DNA of 64,000 bases from Pseudo-nitzschia pungens. Lineage: Eukaryota > Bacillariophyta > Bacillariophyceae > Bacillariales > Bacillariaceae. Location: the NCBI GenBank assembly GCA_037355855.1, contig CM074763.1, positions 248,001-312,000 on the forward strand, read 5' to 3'. Positions within the stretch are counted from its first letter, which is position 1. The number at the start of each line of letters is the position of its first letter. Positions 1-11,868 of this stretch are shown in pieces. The position numbers were made by a program, and so were the translations under genes. Under the pieces are notes generated by a model, which did no database searches, was not told where the DNA came from, and saw only the letters and a program-made list of their open reading frames with translations.

Positions 1-913
1 ACAACAGCATCCAGATGGGATTGCGGCTCAGCAGCGGATACACGCTTCGAACCTTTCGGCACAGCTGCCTGGAGGATCTCGAGCGACTGCTGGTGGAGAT
101 GGAGAATGAGGAGAAGGTACCGAGGTCTGCGCTTCAGCCGAACACCAAACCCGCGGTGATCGTCGTAGAGAGCGTCTACAGCATGGACGGCGACGCCGCC
201 CCGCTCGGCCAAATATTGGACCTGGCGCTGCGCCACAACGCCTGCGTCGTGGTGGACGAGGCCCACGGACTCGGCGTGCTGGGAGACCGCGGGCTGGGCT
301 TGATCGAGCAGCTCGGACTGGAGCATCACCCGTCGTTGCTGTGCTCGGTCCACACCTTCGGAAAGGCGGCCGGATGCCACGGCGCGGTCGTCTGCGGGTC
401 TCGGCACCTCAAGTCCTTTTTGCTGAACTACGGCCGGCCGATCGTCTACTCGACCTCCCTCCCCCTGCACTCGCTCGTGTCGATCGCTTGTTCGTACGAG
501 AGCATGACGAGCGGCATCGGGGATGCGCTGCGAGCGACCGTTGGGGACCGGGTCCGGCTCTTTCGAAAGCTTTTTGCGGAACGGATCCTCGGTACCGGAA
601 CACCGCAGCGTGGCACCGCATCGTCGTCGTCGTCATCGTCACCCTTGAAAATCCGTCTCGTGGCGTCCGACTCGCCCATCCACGCTCTGATTGTCCCCGG
701 CAACACCCAGTGCGTCGAATTCTGCGACCGGCTGTATGAGAAATCGAATCGATCGATTCGGTTGTATCCCATTCGGTCTCCGACGGTGCCGATGGGACAG
801 GAGCGGGTCCGGATCATTCTTCACTCGCACAATACGGAGGCGCAGGTCGTGTATCTGATGGAACTCATCCGGTCGACGCTGTGCGACATTGGGATTCTGG
901 CCAACACCCCGGA

Positions 914-947
<34 letters not shown>

Positions 948-1004
948 ACAACACCTCGTTGCCCGAATGGTATAAATCACGTGACGATAGCATCTAAATT
1001 ATAG
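1..1004 (+). CDS. 8-amino-7-oxononanoate synthase-like aminotransferase (BioF family), 5' partial
   Basis: A fold-type I PLP enzyme of the alpha-oxoamine synthase family. It most resembles 8-amino-7-oxononanoate synthase, which condenses pimeloyl thioester with L-alanine in biotin synthesis. The frame is open to the left edge, so the N-terminus lies outside; the first ATG at 15 is internal. Seen: ESVYSMDGDAAPL, the DEAHGLGVLG cofactor aspartate/histidine motif, the Schiff-base lysine in HTFGKAAG, YSTSLPLHS, and a C-terminal PIRSPTVPMGQERVRI block matching the BioF small domain. The last 40 residues hold a threonine run encoded by an ACA/ACG tract and are probably not catalytic. 2-amino-3-ketobutyrate CoA ligase is the main alternative, but the PIR-PTVP block favours BioF. 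Confidence 0.85.
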
Positions 1005-1804
1005 TACATGGATATTTATGTTTTCATCGAGATTGCGAACCGATACACATTTCTCGTCTCTAACAAATCGTCTCGTCTCACCTTACTCGCTAAAAGTACG
1101 TTATTGTCAGGAGTTTTGCAAAATTCTGTTATCGCTTGTTGAATAAATAATACGTACGTGCACCGTGAGAGGAGGAGGCCTCGGTAGCAAGCGTCGAATT
1201 TCGAATTTCGAATTGCGTCGTTCGGGTGAATGGCAGTTTAGATGAGTGCGTAGTTCGACGGTTTTGCATTGGAATTCGGCTTCGCTTTCATTGTCGTTTT
1301 TTAAGTTATTACGTAAGTGGTAAATAATTTGATTTCGTTGTCAAATTGATCCAATTGGTGTGATCGAATGGTTCAACCTGGGTATCTTCGAATGTATGGT
1401 TGTCTATGAAAGAGGTTGGATCAGGGGAGACTTTGTTTTTGTCGTATTCCGCCACGTTGAATAGTGAGATTGCTTGGCTTTGGGATTGGATCGGTAACAA
1501 GAAGAAGCACAAGAAGGAAAAGAGAAATGTCGGAGTCGTTTGGGGACCACACGTAACTTGAGTACATGATTTTTTGATTGAAGAAACAAGATCGGCTCGC
1601 ATTCAACGGATATATACAGCTTTGTTTTTTTATTTCGTTTTGATTATTCCAGAATACAATGTTTACTTTTCAAATATTATAATAATATGCAAATCTAATC
1701 TCCGTCATTTCAATACCTGTGAAAGAGTTCGTTCCTTGCGGACGAGGTTCTGTTGATCGGCGCGTTGATAAACGAACCACTTTTTCGTCTTATTTGCTCC
1801 TCGT
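1005..1804. other. Intergenic, no gene seen
   Basis: AT-rich spacer between the BioF-like stop codon and the stop codon of the convergent armadillo gene. It should hold both 3' UTRs. Only short, unsupported frames are open on either strand. A short reiterated TTTCGAATTTCGAATT stretch sits near 1198. Confidence 0.6.
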
Positions 1805-3449
1805 TTAAGCAATCACACAAGAGGAATCCCCACCAGCACAAGGCAAGAAGTCCAGAGGACCGGACTCATCGACTTCGACACCCTTCTCAGACATGAATTG
1901 GTCAAGTGGTTGTCCTTCTCTCTTGCGATATTGAGTCCACAAATCGTGCGAAATTTCCAGGATCGGTCGTGCACTTCCGGCAGCCTTGCTGATTTGGTCA
2001 GCGGCAGCGCGAGCGCTTGCCTTGGCTTCGGGAGACGTTCCGGAGATATCGGCATATGTCAAAAGCATTTGGCTAACCTCACTGCATGCTCTGTCACTCT
2101 GGACAGACTTGCGTGGAGGATCTCCAGCTTGAAGAAGAGCGGGCAACATAGCCTCGATGGCACTGACGCAGTGTTCAGCAGACATGGCATCGGGGACGTA
2201 TTTCGAACCACCTTCGGTATCATCCATGGCCGAAAGCACGAGGTCGGACACAATCTGGAATTTCAAGGCAACAGCCGAAGGAACAGCAAGGACCTTGCTG
2301 TTGGCTTCACCATCACTTTCGGAGTCAGCCTTAGCGGCAGCCTTCGCAAGATCGGCGTAAGCCTTGGTGGCGGTGTAGAGCTTGAAAACACCGTAGGCGT
2401 ATTGTCCGTCCTTGCCCTTCTTCTCGACAATGTTTGTCATGAGCTCGGACACAGCCTTGACGGCAGGGTTTCCGCTGTCGGGGAAATCAGCCCAATCGGC
2501 ATCGAGGAAGGCGCATGCCATTGTGGCCTTGAGTCCTTGGAGATCTCCTTCGGCCATGATGGATTTGATCACATCGACCGCACCAGCCTTGATGAGGGAC
2601 TCGCGCGATTGAGGCCATTGGGCAAGGTTGAGGATGACAAAGAGAGAGAAATCCTCGAGAGAGTTGGAAGTCCAGCGGGAAGGAGGAGCAGATGCGGCAC
2701 GAATGTTCTCGACAACGCACTTGGGAATTTCGGTCTGGCCGATCAAAGCGGCGTTCTCCTCACTCTTGGCAAGGTTCTTGATAAGACCGCAAGCCCATCG
2801 GACACCCTCGGACTTTCCGCTGCTAGCCTTGGGGGCGGCAGGGGAGTTAGTGAGGAGCTTCTCCAAAACTCGGAGAAGCGAGTTGGGGTTCTCGAGAGGA
2901 GCGATTTCCTTACCATCGGTACTGGGAGAGTGTTGGAGAATGGTTGTGATGCTAGCTTCCAAGAAAGAGAGGTTCATGAGACAGATGCAGCACAAGTACG
3001 ATTCTTGCTTGTCCTCGGCGATAACCTTGCACAATCCTCCGATGACATCCTTGGAGGCGGGTCCGAGGGCCATGACACGCTTGTTCTCTGTGGGGATCGA
3101 GAGGTTATTCAAGGCAAGGCAGGCGAGGTGGCGTCCGTCTCCGCTCTCCTGCGTCAAGCATTGAGCCAAGGGAGTCAAAACGTCGTATTTTCCGCTGCAG
3201 ACCATAGGGACACGGTTTTGCTTGTGGCCAACATCGCACAATTCGTAGACGCGCTTGGTAGCGGCGGCGCTCTTTTCGCCCTTGGCGTTCAGCATGGTTT
3301 CGATGAGGTCGGGGATGTCCTCGAGAGTAGGAGGCTTGGCGGGAGTGCCCTTGACGGGCTTCTCCTCCTTCGCGGTGGGAGACTTGGCGGCCTTCTCTTT
3401 GCCATCTTCCTTGTTCTTTTTGCGGCGGAATGAAACCCTTTGTGATCAT
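1805..3449 (-). CDS. Armadillo-fold protein, function unknown; N-terminus uncertain
   Basis: A 496-codon frame starts at the ATG at 3295, but coding continues upstream in the same frame: a Lys-rich segment (KEDGKEKAAK, KEEKPVKGTP, then TLEDIPDLIE) runs to about 3427 before a TGA. A well-placed ATG at 3449 (AAAATGATC) reaches this frame only if one base is skipped near 3425-3436; a spliced upstream exon is the alternative. The body is alpha-helical with armadillo-like repeats such as RHLACLALNNLSIP, SYLCCICLMNLSF and RWACGLIKNLAKS. No catalytic motif is visible. Such proteins are usually scaffolds, but no partner can be named. The C-terminus ends in DSSCVIA, a possible lipidation-like CVIA box, which would suggest membrane attachment. 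The gene converges with the BioF-like gene. Confidence 0.7.
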
Positions 3450-5957
3450 TTTGTAATAAAAGACGGGAAAAACGCAATTTTACAAAAGCAAGAAAAAGCA
3501 AACAATTAGGAACGGTTTGTCGTCGAAATGACTGCGTATTGACGCCGAACCAATGCCGTAAATGAAATCAAGGGAAAAAGAACCATCATGTCAATATGCC
3601 GCGCTAAAGGGACCGCTGACACCGCTTCGCCTCCAATCACACCGAGTCATTTTGCGTCGTTCGTGAAATAATTCCTTTTCCGTCGTTGAGATCTTCAAAC
3701 TAATATATCTAGCACCATTGCTTACATGTTGATGATTGATTGCGTGTTGTTGTAGTTCGATCAAAGTGAAATGAGTTGCTCGAGAGCGTTGCGTGATTTG
3801 CGGCAAGCTTTGTTTGGATCAGGTTGGCTTGTGCGGGTGACTTGGACAGTCGGAGAAAAAGAATATGTGAACAAATTATTGTGTTCCAAATATAGTCGTT
3901 AAAAGCGAGTCTCTCCTTCTGTCGAGAAAGTAAGCCAGTCGTCACACAGTATTATTTTTTCCTACGATTCAGTATTGGCATGCTCATCCAATTCATATAC
4001 TAACTTATATATCTGGTTAAATCCAATGCTCACCCGAGAATCCGAGCCTCGCTAATGAACCGCGCAATGGTGACTCTCGTGACGCACAGGGTGCAAAGGT
4101 ACGTTTTATTTGTGATCACAGATGATCCGAAACATAACTTGGTACCGACTATCGGAAAGAGAGATAAAATCATACTAGCGTATGCATTGTATATATATAT
4201 AGATTATATATGTTTTGTCGGGTCGAGATTCGAGATGGAGAGATTGAAATAGGTTGTATAAAGATACTTTTAGTACATATGTTCCATACTATAGTACTGG
4301 AGAGAAAGACGGTCTGGTGGAAGCTACGAAGGTTTCTTGTTGCGACGTTGCGGTTGACTCACTCCTCTCTCACCGATCAAACTTAATTTCTCTCGGTTCT
4401 GACGGTACGAGTATCCCCTAGAATACCTTCTGATTTCTACAAGAACGAAGGTCAGCAATTGGGAATTCTGTACTAGTACTAGAAGTAGTAGTAGTAGTAA
4501 GCTTACTACTACTACTAGCTTACTACTACTACTAGTACTACTAAGAAGAAGAAGTTTCTCTTGCTCCGTATCATCATGTTGTTCTTGTTGTGGTGGTGGT
4601 GAGTACTACTAATACTATTAGTACTAGTTGGTGTGATTCGTTGTTCGTCCTTTTAGGGGGTATCAGTGTTGAAAACTTGATCTGTTCATATTTCCTCCTG
4701 CTCTAGTATTAGTACTAGTTCTTCTTCTTCTTCTTCTTCTTCTTAACACCGCCTACTACTCCTCCACCACATATACTAGTACTACAAGCCAAAGAGGAGG
4801 AGTTGTTGTAGTAGAAACTGCTGCTGCGGTTGGGATTGTAGAACAACGACTACTAGCGGTAATCTTACTATTACTACTTGTCTCTTTGTTTTCTATTTCG
4901 TACTCAGTACTGAGTTCTTGTTGGTACTGGGTCCGCCTTCCTGCATCAAGCCACCAAACTCTGGGCCCCCTTCCGTTTTCGATCACAGCTCGATTTGCAT
5001 TGCTATTTTTGTGTTCGTTACCTGCTCGAGTGCATGCACCTCAATGTCTTACCACCGTGCCCTTTGGATTGCTAATCGACGCGACCCAGCCCCGATGCCG
5101 GTGTTGGGGACGGCGGAAACGGTGGCGGCGAATGGGAATATTGAATGTTATTATCACACGATACTCGTATTCGCTGTTTCCGGGTATGATGACTCGTACG
5201 TGTTTCTACATACCACTCGTAGTGCTTCGGTACGTAAGACACTTCACTGATGTCGACTTTTTTATTTTTAATGAGACTCTGAGAAAGTATTTTCGATTCG
5301 CAATTTTGTTTCGAGGATCGAAATCATACACAATCATTGTCTTCCTCCGACAGAAAAGAAAATACCATAGAACTTCTAATTTTCTCGTATTTCTCTTCCG
5401 AAACTGATGTGTGGATGAAAACACATCCGTCACACTTCAATTCCAGATTCCATTCCTATTCTGGCTCGCATGTGAATCCTCTAGAATCCTTCTGCTCTGG
5501 TTCTCCGAGAATCCAATTCGCAAGATGGGCAGTACATGTAACACTAACCCCTTGATTTTTGAAAAAGACACAAACAGTTCCGCCAGAGAGACGGAACCAA
5601 CGTGTTGCGTTCATCTTCTTCCTGCTTCAGTGATATTAATTGGATCCAGTCTTGGCAACTCCAAACAACTCAGTGCAAGGAGGAGGCAGCCAGCAGGGGA
5701 TCGAATCTAATCATAGCTCGCTTGCCGAATTGCGACGGACGGCAGACTACAGCGAAAACGTTCCGGGATCGAGGGATCGTTCACAACGATAGCCCGAGGC
5801 TCTATAGAAGGGACAACCATCGCATCGGTATCGAAATCCAGTCCAGTGCAGTCCAGTCCAGCAATCGAATAGAATCGAATCGAATTGAATCAAACTCTAG
5901 TCACACAACAACCCGCAATCGAATCCAATCCTCTTCAATCCAATCGGAAACAAGACA
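3450..5957. other. Intergenic, repeat-rich; 5' flanks of two divergent genes
   Basis: No supported coding sequence. It contains a strong inverted repeat of GTA/TAC trinucleotides around 4470-4550, further TACTAC/TTCTTC runs to about 4900, and GAATC-type short repeats near 5860-5900 just before the bZIP start. A 173-residue open frame at 4886-5407 has no recognisable domain and is treated as chance. Confidence 0.6.
4470..4550. repeat. Inverted repeat of GTA/TAC trinucleotides (hairpin-capable)
   Basis: An AAGCTT centre at 4499-4504 is flanked by about 16-nt arms of AGTAGTAG and its complement, with outer TACTAGTACT / AGTACTACT arms. It could form a cruciform or hairpin in RNA. Related TAC/TAG islands recur elsewhere in the window. 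Confidence 0.75.
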
Positions 5958-8027
5958 ATGACCGACAAGCGTCCCGGCAGTGGAATGGGGATCCACGGGC
6001 ACGGGCCAGGGCCAACGGGAGAGGACCACAAACGAAGCGCGTCCTCGGGATATGCTGGTACGGGAAACTCTGCCGCCGAAGAGCGAAAACACAGGGCTCT
6101 TGCAGGGCAGTGGCAGACCCCTCCCATGCCCGCTTACACTTCCAACAGCGCTGCAGCCTCAGTAGATCCACAGCAATCCATGCAACAACCCGTAATAGCC
6201 CCTGGTAACGATCAGAGCCTGCCGGTATCGACCCCTGAAGAATACGCCCAGGCGCTCCAGGAAGCCTACGAGGCGGGAGCTCGGATGGCCCAACAGCAGC
6301 AGCAGCAGCAGCAACAACATCACCACCACCACCATCATCATCACCAGCAACAACACCCGATGCCCACCGCCGCTTCGTGCCCCGATTTCTCCACGGGCTC
6401 GACGCCTCCGCCTCCCGGCGCGGTAGCCACCGCAGGTCCTTCCTCGGTATATCCCCTGGACCACCAGATCCATCCACCCCCGCAGCGGCAGCTAGGTGCG
6501 GCAATTCCCGATCCCCTCAGTTCCTCCATGCCCCCGCCTCCCCCTCCAACCTCGGCGGCGCAACAGCAACAGCAACACCCTCCCCAGGTACAGATCACGT
6601 ACGAGCCACCGAGGAAAACCCCCGAGCCGCATCCCTACTTGCAGCCCAGTCAACAGCCACAGCAACAGCCACAACAACACGCTCCCGATCACCATTATCA
6701 CCCTGCGCAGCCGCTACCACAATCCCAGGCCCAGCCACAGCAGGTGGCGGTGGCTCCCCAGCCGGCGCTCTCGGCGTCTGTTCACTACCAGCCCCCGCCT
6801 CCAACAACGTCCTCGTCGTCTTCGATGGCCACCAAGCCACCCGCCCATCAGCAGCAGCACCACCACCAACACCAGAACCAACCGGGACGGTCCGTGAGCA
6901 TGCCGGACATGTCAACTTACGCCGCCGAAGCGGAGGAAGAAAAGCGGCTGAAGCGGTTGGCGCGAAACCGGGCCTCGGCGCGGTTGCGCCGTCTCCGCAA
7001 AAAGAATCTGGTGAGTAACGTAGTGGTATCGGTGGCACCGGTCTCCAAATAATCGAAACACTCGTATCGTATCGTATCGTATCGAAGCTTTGAGGTTGAT
7101 GCTTCGGTTTTCGTCGACTGGAATCGAATCGTCAGCCCTTGTTTTTGAAAATCAATCAACGAATCGAATATACCGCCATCGAACCTGAATGTGAAACTCG
7201 AGTTCGAGATTTGGTTTCAAACCGGAAACGCGGTGTCTTGAACTCCTTTCCCTGCGAAACTTGTTTTTGTTTCTAACTAGACATAATTTGCATCGTTCCG
7301 TCTTTTCCGATTTTGAACCGCCGTTGTCCTCTCTGTCTCTTTCCAGGTCGATGCCTACGAAACCGAGGTGGGAATCCTCGAGAAGACGCTCAAGCAACTG
7401 CAGGGCCACGAATGGGGAAAGGAAACGAAGGATCACAAGCCCCTGCTGGATGCCCTCGGGATGGAGCGCGGGCAGCAGGCCATTGGTCCGGAAGAGCGGA
7501 CCGAAATCATCCGGGACATTCTCAAGCAGCAGATGCAACAGGTGCAAATCTTGCAGGAGGCCCAGCGCGAACAGGAATTCCTGGCGCTGCTGGCGGCATC
7601 GGTGATGGGAAAGGGCGATGCGAGCGCCAGCGACAAAAACAAAATGAACGACGAAAACGACGACGACGACGACGACGACGGACTCGTCCGGGAGCTCCGG
7701 GAACTCCTGCAGCTCTCGAACGACCAGGCCTCCAAGCTGATGGACTCGAGCAAGGGTCTGGACAGGGAGGTCGCTGCCCTCGACACGGTGGCGGCTTCCC
7801 TCGGGGTGATGCAAAAGAACGACTGGCTGCTGAACGAGGGGGTCCAGGCCATCACGGACCAGTTCACGTCGATCCTGCACAAGAACCAGCAATCCAAGCT
7901 GCTCCTGTGGACCGACGCCAACGCCGAGGCGGTGGACCAGCTGGACCACGTGGAGGTCCAGCCCCTCCAGAGCGCACCGGTCTTTTCGTTCGGAGTGGAA
8001 TCGACGGCGCCGGGGGACGAGGAATAA
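5958..8027 (+). CDS. bZIP transcription factor, two exons
   Basis: Exons 5958-7010 and 7347-8027, joined in phase 0 across a GTGAGT...TTCCAG intron of 336 nt, give 577 residues. The splice falls inside the bZIP domain: the basic region RLARNRASARLRRLRKKNL (N-x7-R spacing intact) ends exon 1, and the leucine zipper VDAYETEVGILEKTLKQLQ opens exon 2. Without splicing, exon 1 runs into a stop at 7052. Exon 1 is a low-complexity activation-type region with Gln and His runs near residues 112-131 and many Pro/Gln stretches. Exon 2 holds a helical region and an Asp run near residue 455. The protein is nuclear and expected to bind DNA as a dimer. The target is unknown. Confidence 0.9.
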
Positions 8028-9642
8028 CCGGCACCACAAGCGAGCAAGGAAGAACGAAAATCAAATCAAATCGAGACGAATTTCACCAAGCCCGCGAGGG
8101 ATATCATTATTATTATTCAATATTGTTGCAATTTCGATTGCGCTCCATTTCAAATTCGTATCCGCTCGAGATGCGATTGAACGAAATCGAACTCACAAAC
8201 GAAATCCAAACATGGGAGTCAACGGACGAGACGAGTAAACTCGCTCATCGTTCGTTTGGAATTGAGAGAAACGAGACTCCGAATCAATTCCAATTCAACT
8301 TTTTCAAATTCCACTTTCACCATCATTAAACAGCTTCCGGCACTCTAATTTTTGAACAGGGGGGGTTATTTCAACACAAAAACAGCAGCGGCAGCAGCGA
8401 CAACGACAACACCGACGCATTCAGCATGCATGCATTAGAAACCAAACATAGAATTCAAGACACGCCTAAACGATATTAATAATAATACAAAACCCATACA
8501 ACATAAATCAAAATAAACACGCAACGACACTCATCGCGACACGAAGACTTTCGGCATTACCAAAACCGCGCGTGCTGTACCACTCGTTTCTCGGACGAGG
8601 AAGATACCGGAAAGCGTCGCGAAGAAATAATAAACGATACCACGGATGGCGTCGAAGACACCTCTCACCGGCACCGAGAAAGAGTTGCGGCCGCAATCGA
8701 GCGGTCCGCTCGAACCGCGCTGGGCGTAAGTTACCGTCCTCGCCGGATCGAGCCCGATCGGCTACACTTTTTATTTGATGATGCACGACGATTGCCGTTG
8801 TTCGGGACGAACTACTACGCGCGTCCTTCGCGTCACCGTTCCGGTCTCCTTTTTTTTTCCCGAGGAAACGCTCGTTGCGGTACTCTCACGGCAATACGGG
8901 GTAACAACACGGTTTCGATTCGATGGAGACGCGCAATCGTTGGGGCGCAACGCTTCGCGGTTCGAGACGCCGCAAACAAAACTACAGCAAAGCAATTCGT
9001 CATCATCATCATCATTACCATTACCATCATCATCGTCATCACGGTACGGCACGAGTTTTTGGTGGTTCGAGCAAACCCTTTCGGAACGGGCGCGGGCCGA
9101 ACCGCGAGCCCCCCGTCCGAATCTTTGGACAATCATCGCGTCGCGTCGCGTCGCGTCGCGTCGCGTCGCGTCGCGTTGCGTTGCGTTGCGTCGCGTCGAT
9201 GGCGGAATTGCCATTCCTCTCGCGCGCGCACCGTGTTGCTGCTTCCAAACTAGGAATTCCTCGCGCTTGCTACTATTGCACCGTGATCTTCTACCGTGAT
9301 CTCTGTATTCGAGGAACACCCACCGGCCGCAACAAGTCGTGGCGACTGTCGTGTCGTCTCGAGCCACGGATTGAAAAATGACGGACTAATTCTTTGATTG
9401 ATTGATTGTTTGATTGATTGATAGATTCATTCATTGTTTACCAAAATACTCCTAGTAGTAATAATGTAATAATAACGGGCGGTGCTTTTTGGTGCCGATC
9501 CCCAACGGAACAAACCAAAGGTGCGGCCCGTCGTTCGGGGGCAAGTAGCAATACTCTTGCGTTCTTTTTGTTGTTGTTGTTGCTGCTGCTGCTGCGCATG
9601 CTGCGGTCGTTTGGTTTCGTTTGATTTGCATTTCGCTCCTTG
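8028..9642. other. Intergenic, no gene seen
   Basis: Convergent 3' flanks of the bZIP and TM9SF genes. Open frames here are short and low-complexity, including His, Asp and Ser runs from CAT/ATC repeats near 9000. A GTCGC tandem array lies at 9136-9199, and GATT repeats near 9395-9425. Confidence 0.6.
9136..9199. repeat. Tandem pentamer (TCGCG)n, decaying to (TTGCG)n
   Basis: About 12 copies of a 5-bp unit, with the last copies carrying C-to-T changes. It is non-coding in any supported frame. Confidence 0.9.
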
Positions 9643-11868
9643 TTAGTCGACCTTGAGGGCACCGTAGATGCTGCGAATGAACGCAAAGCTGCACAAAACC
9701 CCGACGGAACCGCAAAAGAGCGAAAAGCAGAGGGAGATCATTCCCATGTAGGTGATGTAGACCACCACCGGCAGGACTCCGACAAAATCCAATCGGCTCA
9801 CCAGGAACCACAAACTGTACAAAAAGAGGTAGGACCCGGCCGAGGCGCAGTTGAAGAAGGACTTCCACCACCAGCGGTGGTCCTCCGCGCAGAGCTGGAG
9901 GTAGGTCATGACGACCGAGACCTGGGCGCAGGTCGCTCCCAGGATCAACAGGACCACCAGCAGGAATCCCATCATGTAGTACACCTGGTGTAGCCAGAGG
10001 GCGGACATGATGAAAAAAAGCTCGATGCAGACCGACCCAAAGGGCAGGATGCCCCCCAGAAAGTAGCTCAGCGGGGGAAAGGCGTACCACGGGGACTGGG
10101 GAATGTACCTCGCGATCTGATTGACCTTGACCGGAACGCTCACCTTGTCGGCGCTGAATCCAAAGTAGCTGCCCACAAAGACCATCGGCGTCGAAATGAC
10201 GATCCACAGCCCCAGAATGGCCAGGAGCGTAAAAAAGTGAACGGCCGTCGCGGCCCCCGCCACGTGCAAGAAAATGTTGAGGACCGTAAAGATGGTGATG
10301 AGGACCCCGGGAAGTCCGGCGGCGGTGAGAAAGGTGTTTTGCTTCCAGGCCTTGGCGTCGCAGAACTTGAAGATGCGGGCCGAGATGTACCCGGCGACGG
10401 CCCCGGAGGACACGTACAAGAGCACGATCGCGGTGAGCATCTGTCCCTTCTTCATGGGGCTGATGATTCCCGTGATGGAGCAGAGCATGGTAAGGAAAAA
10501 GGCGCATCCGATCTGGGCGCCCGTTCCCACCAGGACGCTAAAGAGCATGGTGCACGAGGAGGGTGGCCGAAAGACGTCCCCGTGTACCAGTTTCCACCCG
10601 GTTTCCTCCGCGGATTCCTCGAGGGCCTGCATGTCGTTGTAGCCGGCAATGTCCCGGCGCAGGGTTCGCACCATGATGGCGGCGATCGCTCCGGTGAGAA
10701 AGAGAACGATCATGAGCGAGTTGATGATCGCGAACGAGTGAATGTCGTCGTCGGGGCTTCCGATGAGGTAAATGTCCCATCGATCGGCCCAGTCCAGACT
10801 CGACTCCTTCCACTCGACCTCGTACGAGTAGAGAATGGGAATGTCACCGTTACCGTTACCGTGACCGCTTTCCGTCCCCGGGCTTCCCAGGACGCAGTAG
10901 GTCTCCAGGTCGTTTACAACGGGAGCCGCGCCCTCTGCGTTGCACGTGGCAACCTCGGCGTTCATGGTGACCATGGAATCGGTGCTCTGGAGCTCGTGCT
11001 GGATGCTGACCGGGTGCACGTCGAATCCGGTGACGTGGATGCCCCCGCTCTCCACTTGTTCCTGGTAGGAGATGGTGAAGATGAGGTGGTTGTAGATGTA
11101 GTACTGGTCGTGATCCAGTCCGGTGTAGCTGGGAGGGGCCTTGAATCCGACCGGAAATCCCCGGACGGCGTAGTTGAGGTTCTCGCTTCGCATGAGGACG
11201 GGGAGTCCGTCAAAGGTCATGTGGATCCGGTACTGGCGATCGATGAGCTGCCGGAGAAACTTGACCCTCCTTGGCTTGACGTTGACCTGACAGAGCGGAA
11301 CGCATCCGTGGCTGTTTCGGACCTTCATGGTGTACGGAGCGGGCTTGAGCTCCAGTCCCTGCAGACGGGCGCCGAGGTTCTTGCGCTGTCGCCTCCGGCG
11401 GAGCGGGGTCATTTTCGGCATCGGGCAGCCGGGAAGCTTGTAGAAATCAAAGGGCACGTTGGTCTTTCGGCTGTTGACAAAGTCGGTGTACATGAGCACC
11501 TCCTCCTCGGGTTGGTAGAGCTCGGGGGAAACGCCGGGAAAGAGAATCGAGGCCAGGTCGGCCTTGCGCTTTCGAAAGACGCCCCCTCGCATCTTCTTTC
11601 GGAGCTGGTACTTTCGCATGGCGGCGGCTTCGGGGGTGTGACCGACCTCGTCCTGGCCGGCCAAGCGGAGTTCCTCGTATCGCTTGGCTTCCTGGGCCCG
11701 GAATTCCATGCGTTCCCTGCGTGTCATTCGCTTGGACCGGACGGGAGCGCGAGCGGAATCGATCGGGTCCAGCGAAGCAAGAGCACCCGGGACTTCCACC
11801 AGCATCAGGCACAGGCACAAGCACAGCAAGGCGCAGCCAACGCTCCGGAAAAGGTTCGGAGCGGTCAT
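9643..11868 (-). CDS. Transmembrane 9 superfamily (nonaspanin/EMP70) protein
   Basis: A single exon of 741 residues, in the usual family range. An N-terminal signal peptide (hydrophobic stretch near residues 9-30) precedes a long lumenal domain with family-like segments (YTDFVNSRKT, FDFYKLPGCP, NHLIFTISYQE). From about residue 385 a block of nine predicted membrane spans follows (starting at FAIINSLMIVLFLTGAI). The C-terminus ends IYGALKVD. The terminal KxD is the family's COPI-binding Golgi-retention signal. The role is Golgi/endosomal membrane-protein sorting, by family. An Arg/Lys-rich insert near residues 40-165 is unusual for the family. No frame disturbance in 2.2 kb. Confidence 0.93.
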   Translation of the reverse strand: MTAPNLFRSVGCALLCLCLCLMLVEVPGALASLDPIDSARAPVRSKRMTRRERMEFRAQEAKRYEELRLAGQDEVGHTPEAAAMRKYQLRKKMRGGVFRKRKADLASILFPGVSPELYQPEEEVLMYTDFVNSRKTNVPFDFYKLPGCPMPKMTPLRRRRQRKNLGARLQGLELKPAPYTMKVRNSHGCVPLCQVNVKPRRVKFLRQLIDRQYRIHMTFDGLPVLMRSENLNYAVRGFPVGFKAPPSYTGLDHDQYYIYNHLIFTISYQEQVESGGIHVTGFDVHPVSIQHELQSTDSMVTMNAEVATCNAEGAAPVVNDLETYCVLGSPGTESGHGNGNGDIPILYSYEVEWKESSLDWADRWDIYLIGSPDDDIHSFAIINSLMIVLFLTGAIAAIMVRTLRRDIAGYNDMQALEESAEETGWKLVHGDVFRPPSSCTMLFSVLVGTGAQIGCAFFLTMLCSITGIISPMKKGQMLTAIVLLYVSSGAVAGYISARIFKFCDAKAWKQNTFLTAAGLPGVLITIFTVLNIFLHVAGAATAVHFFTLLAILGLWIVISTPMVFVGSYFGFSADKVSVPVKVNQIARYIPQSPWYAFPPLSYFLGGILPFGSVCIELFFIMSALWLHQVYYMMGFLLVVLLILGATCAQVSVVMTYLQLCAEDHRWWWKSFFNCASAGSYLFLYSLWFLVSRLDFVGVLPVVVYITYMGMISLCFSLFCGSVGVLCSFAFIRSIYGALKVD

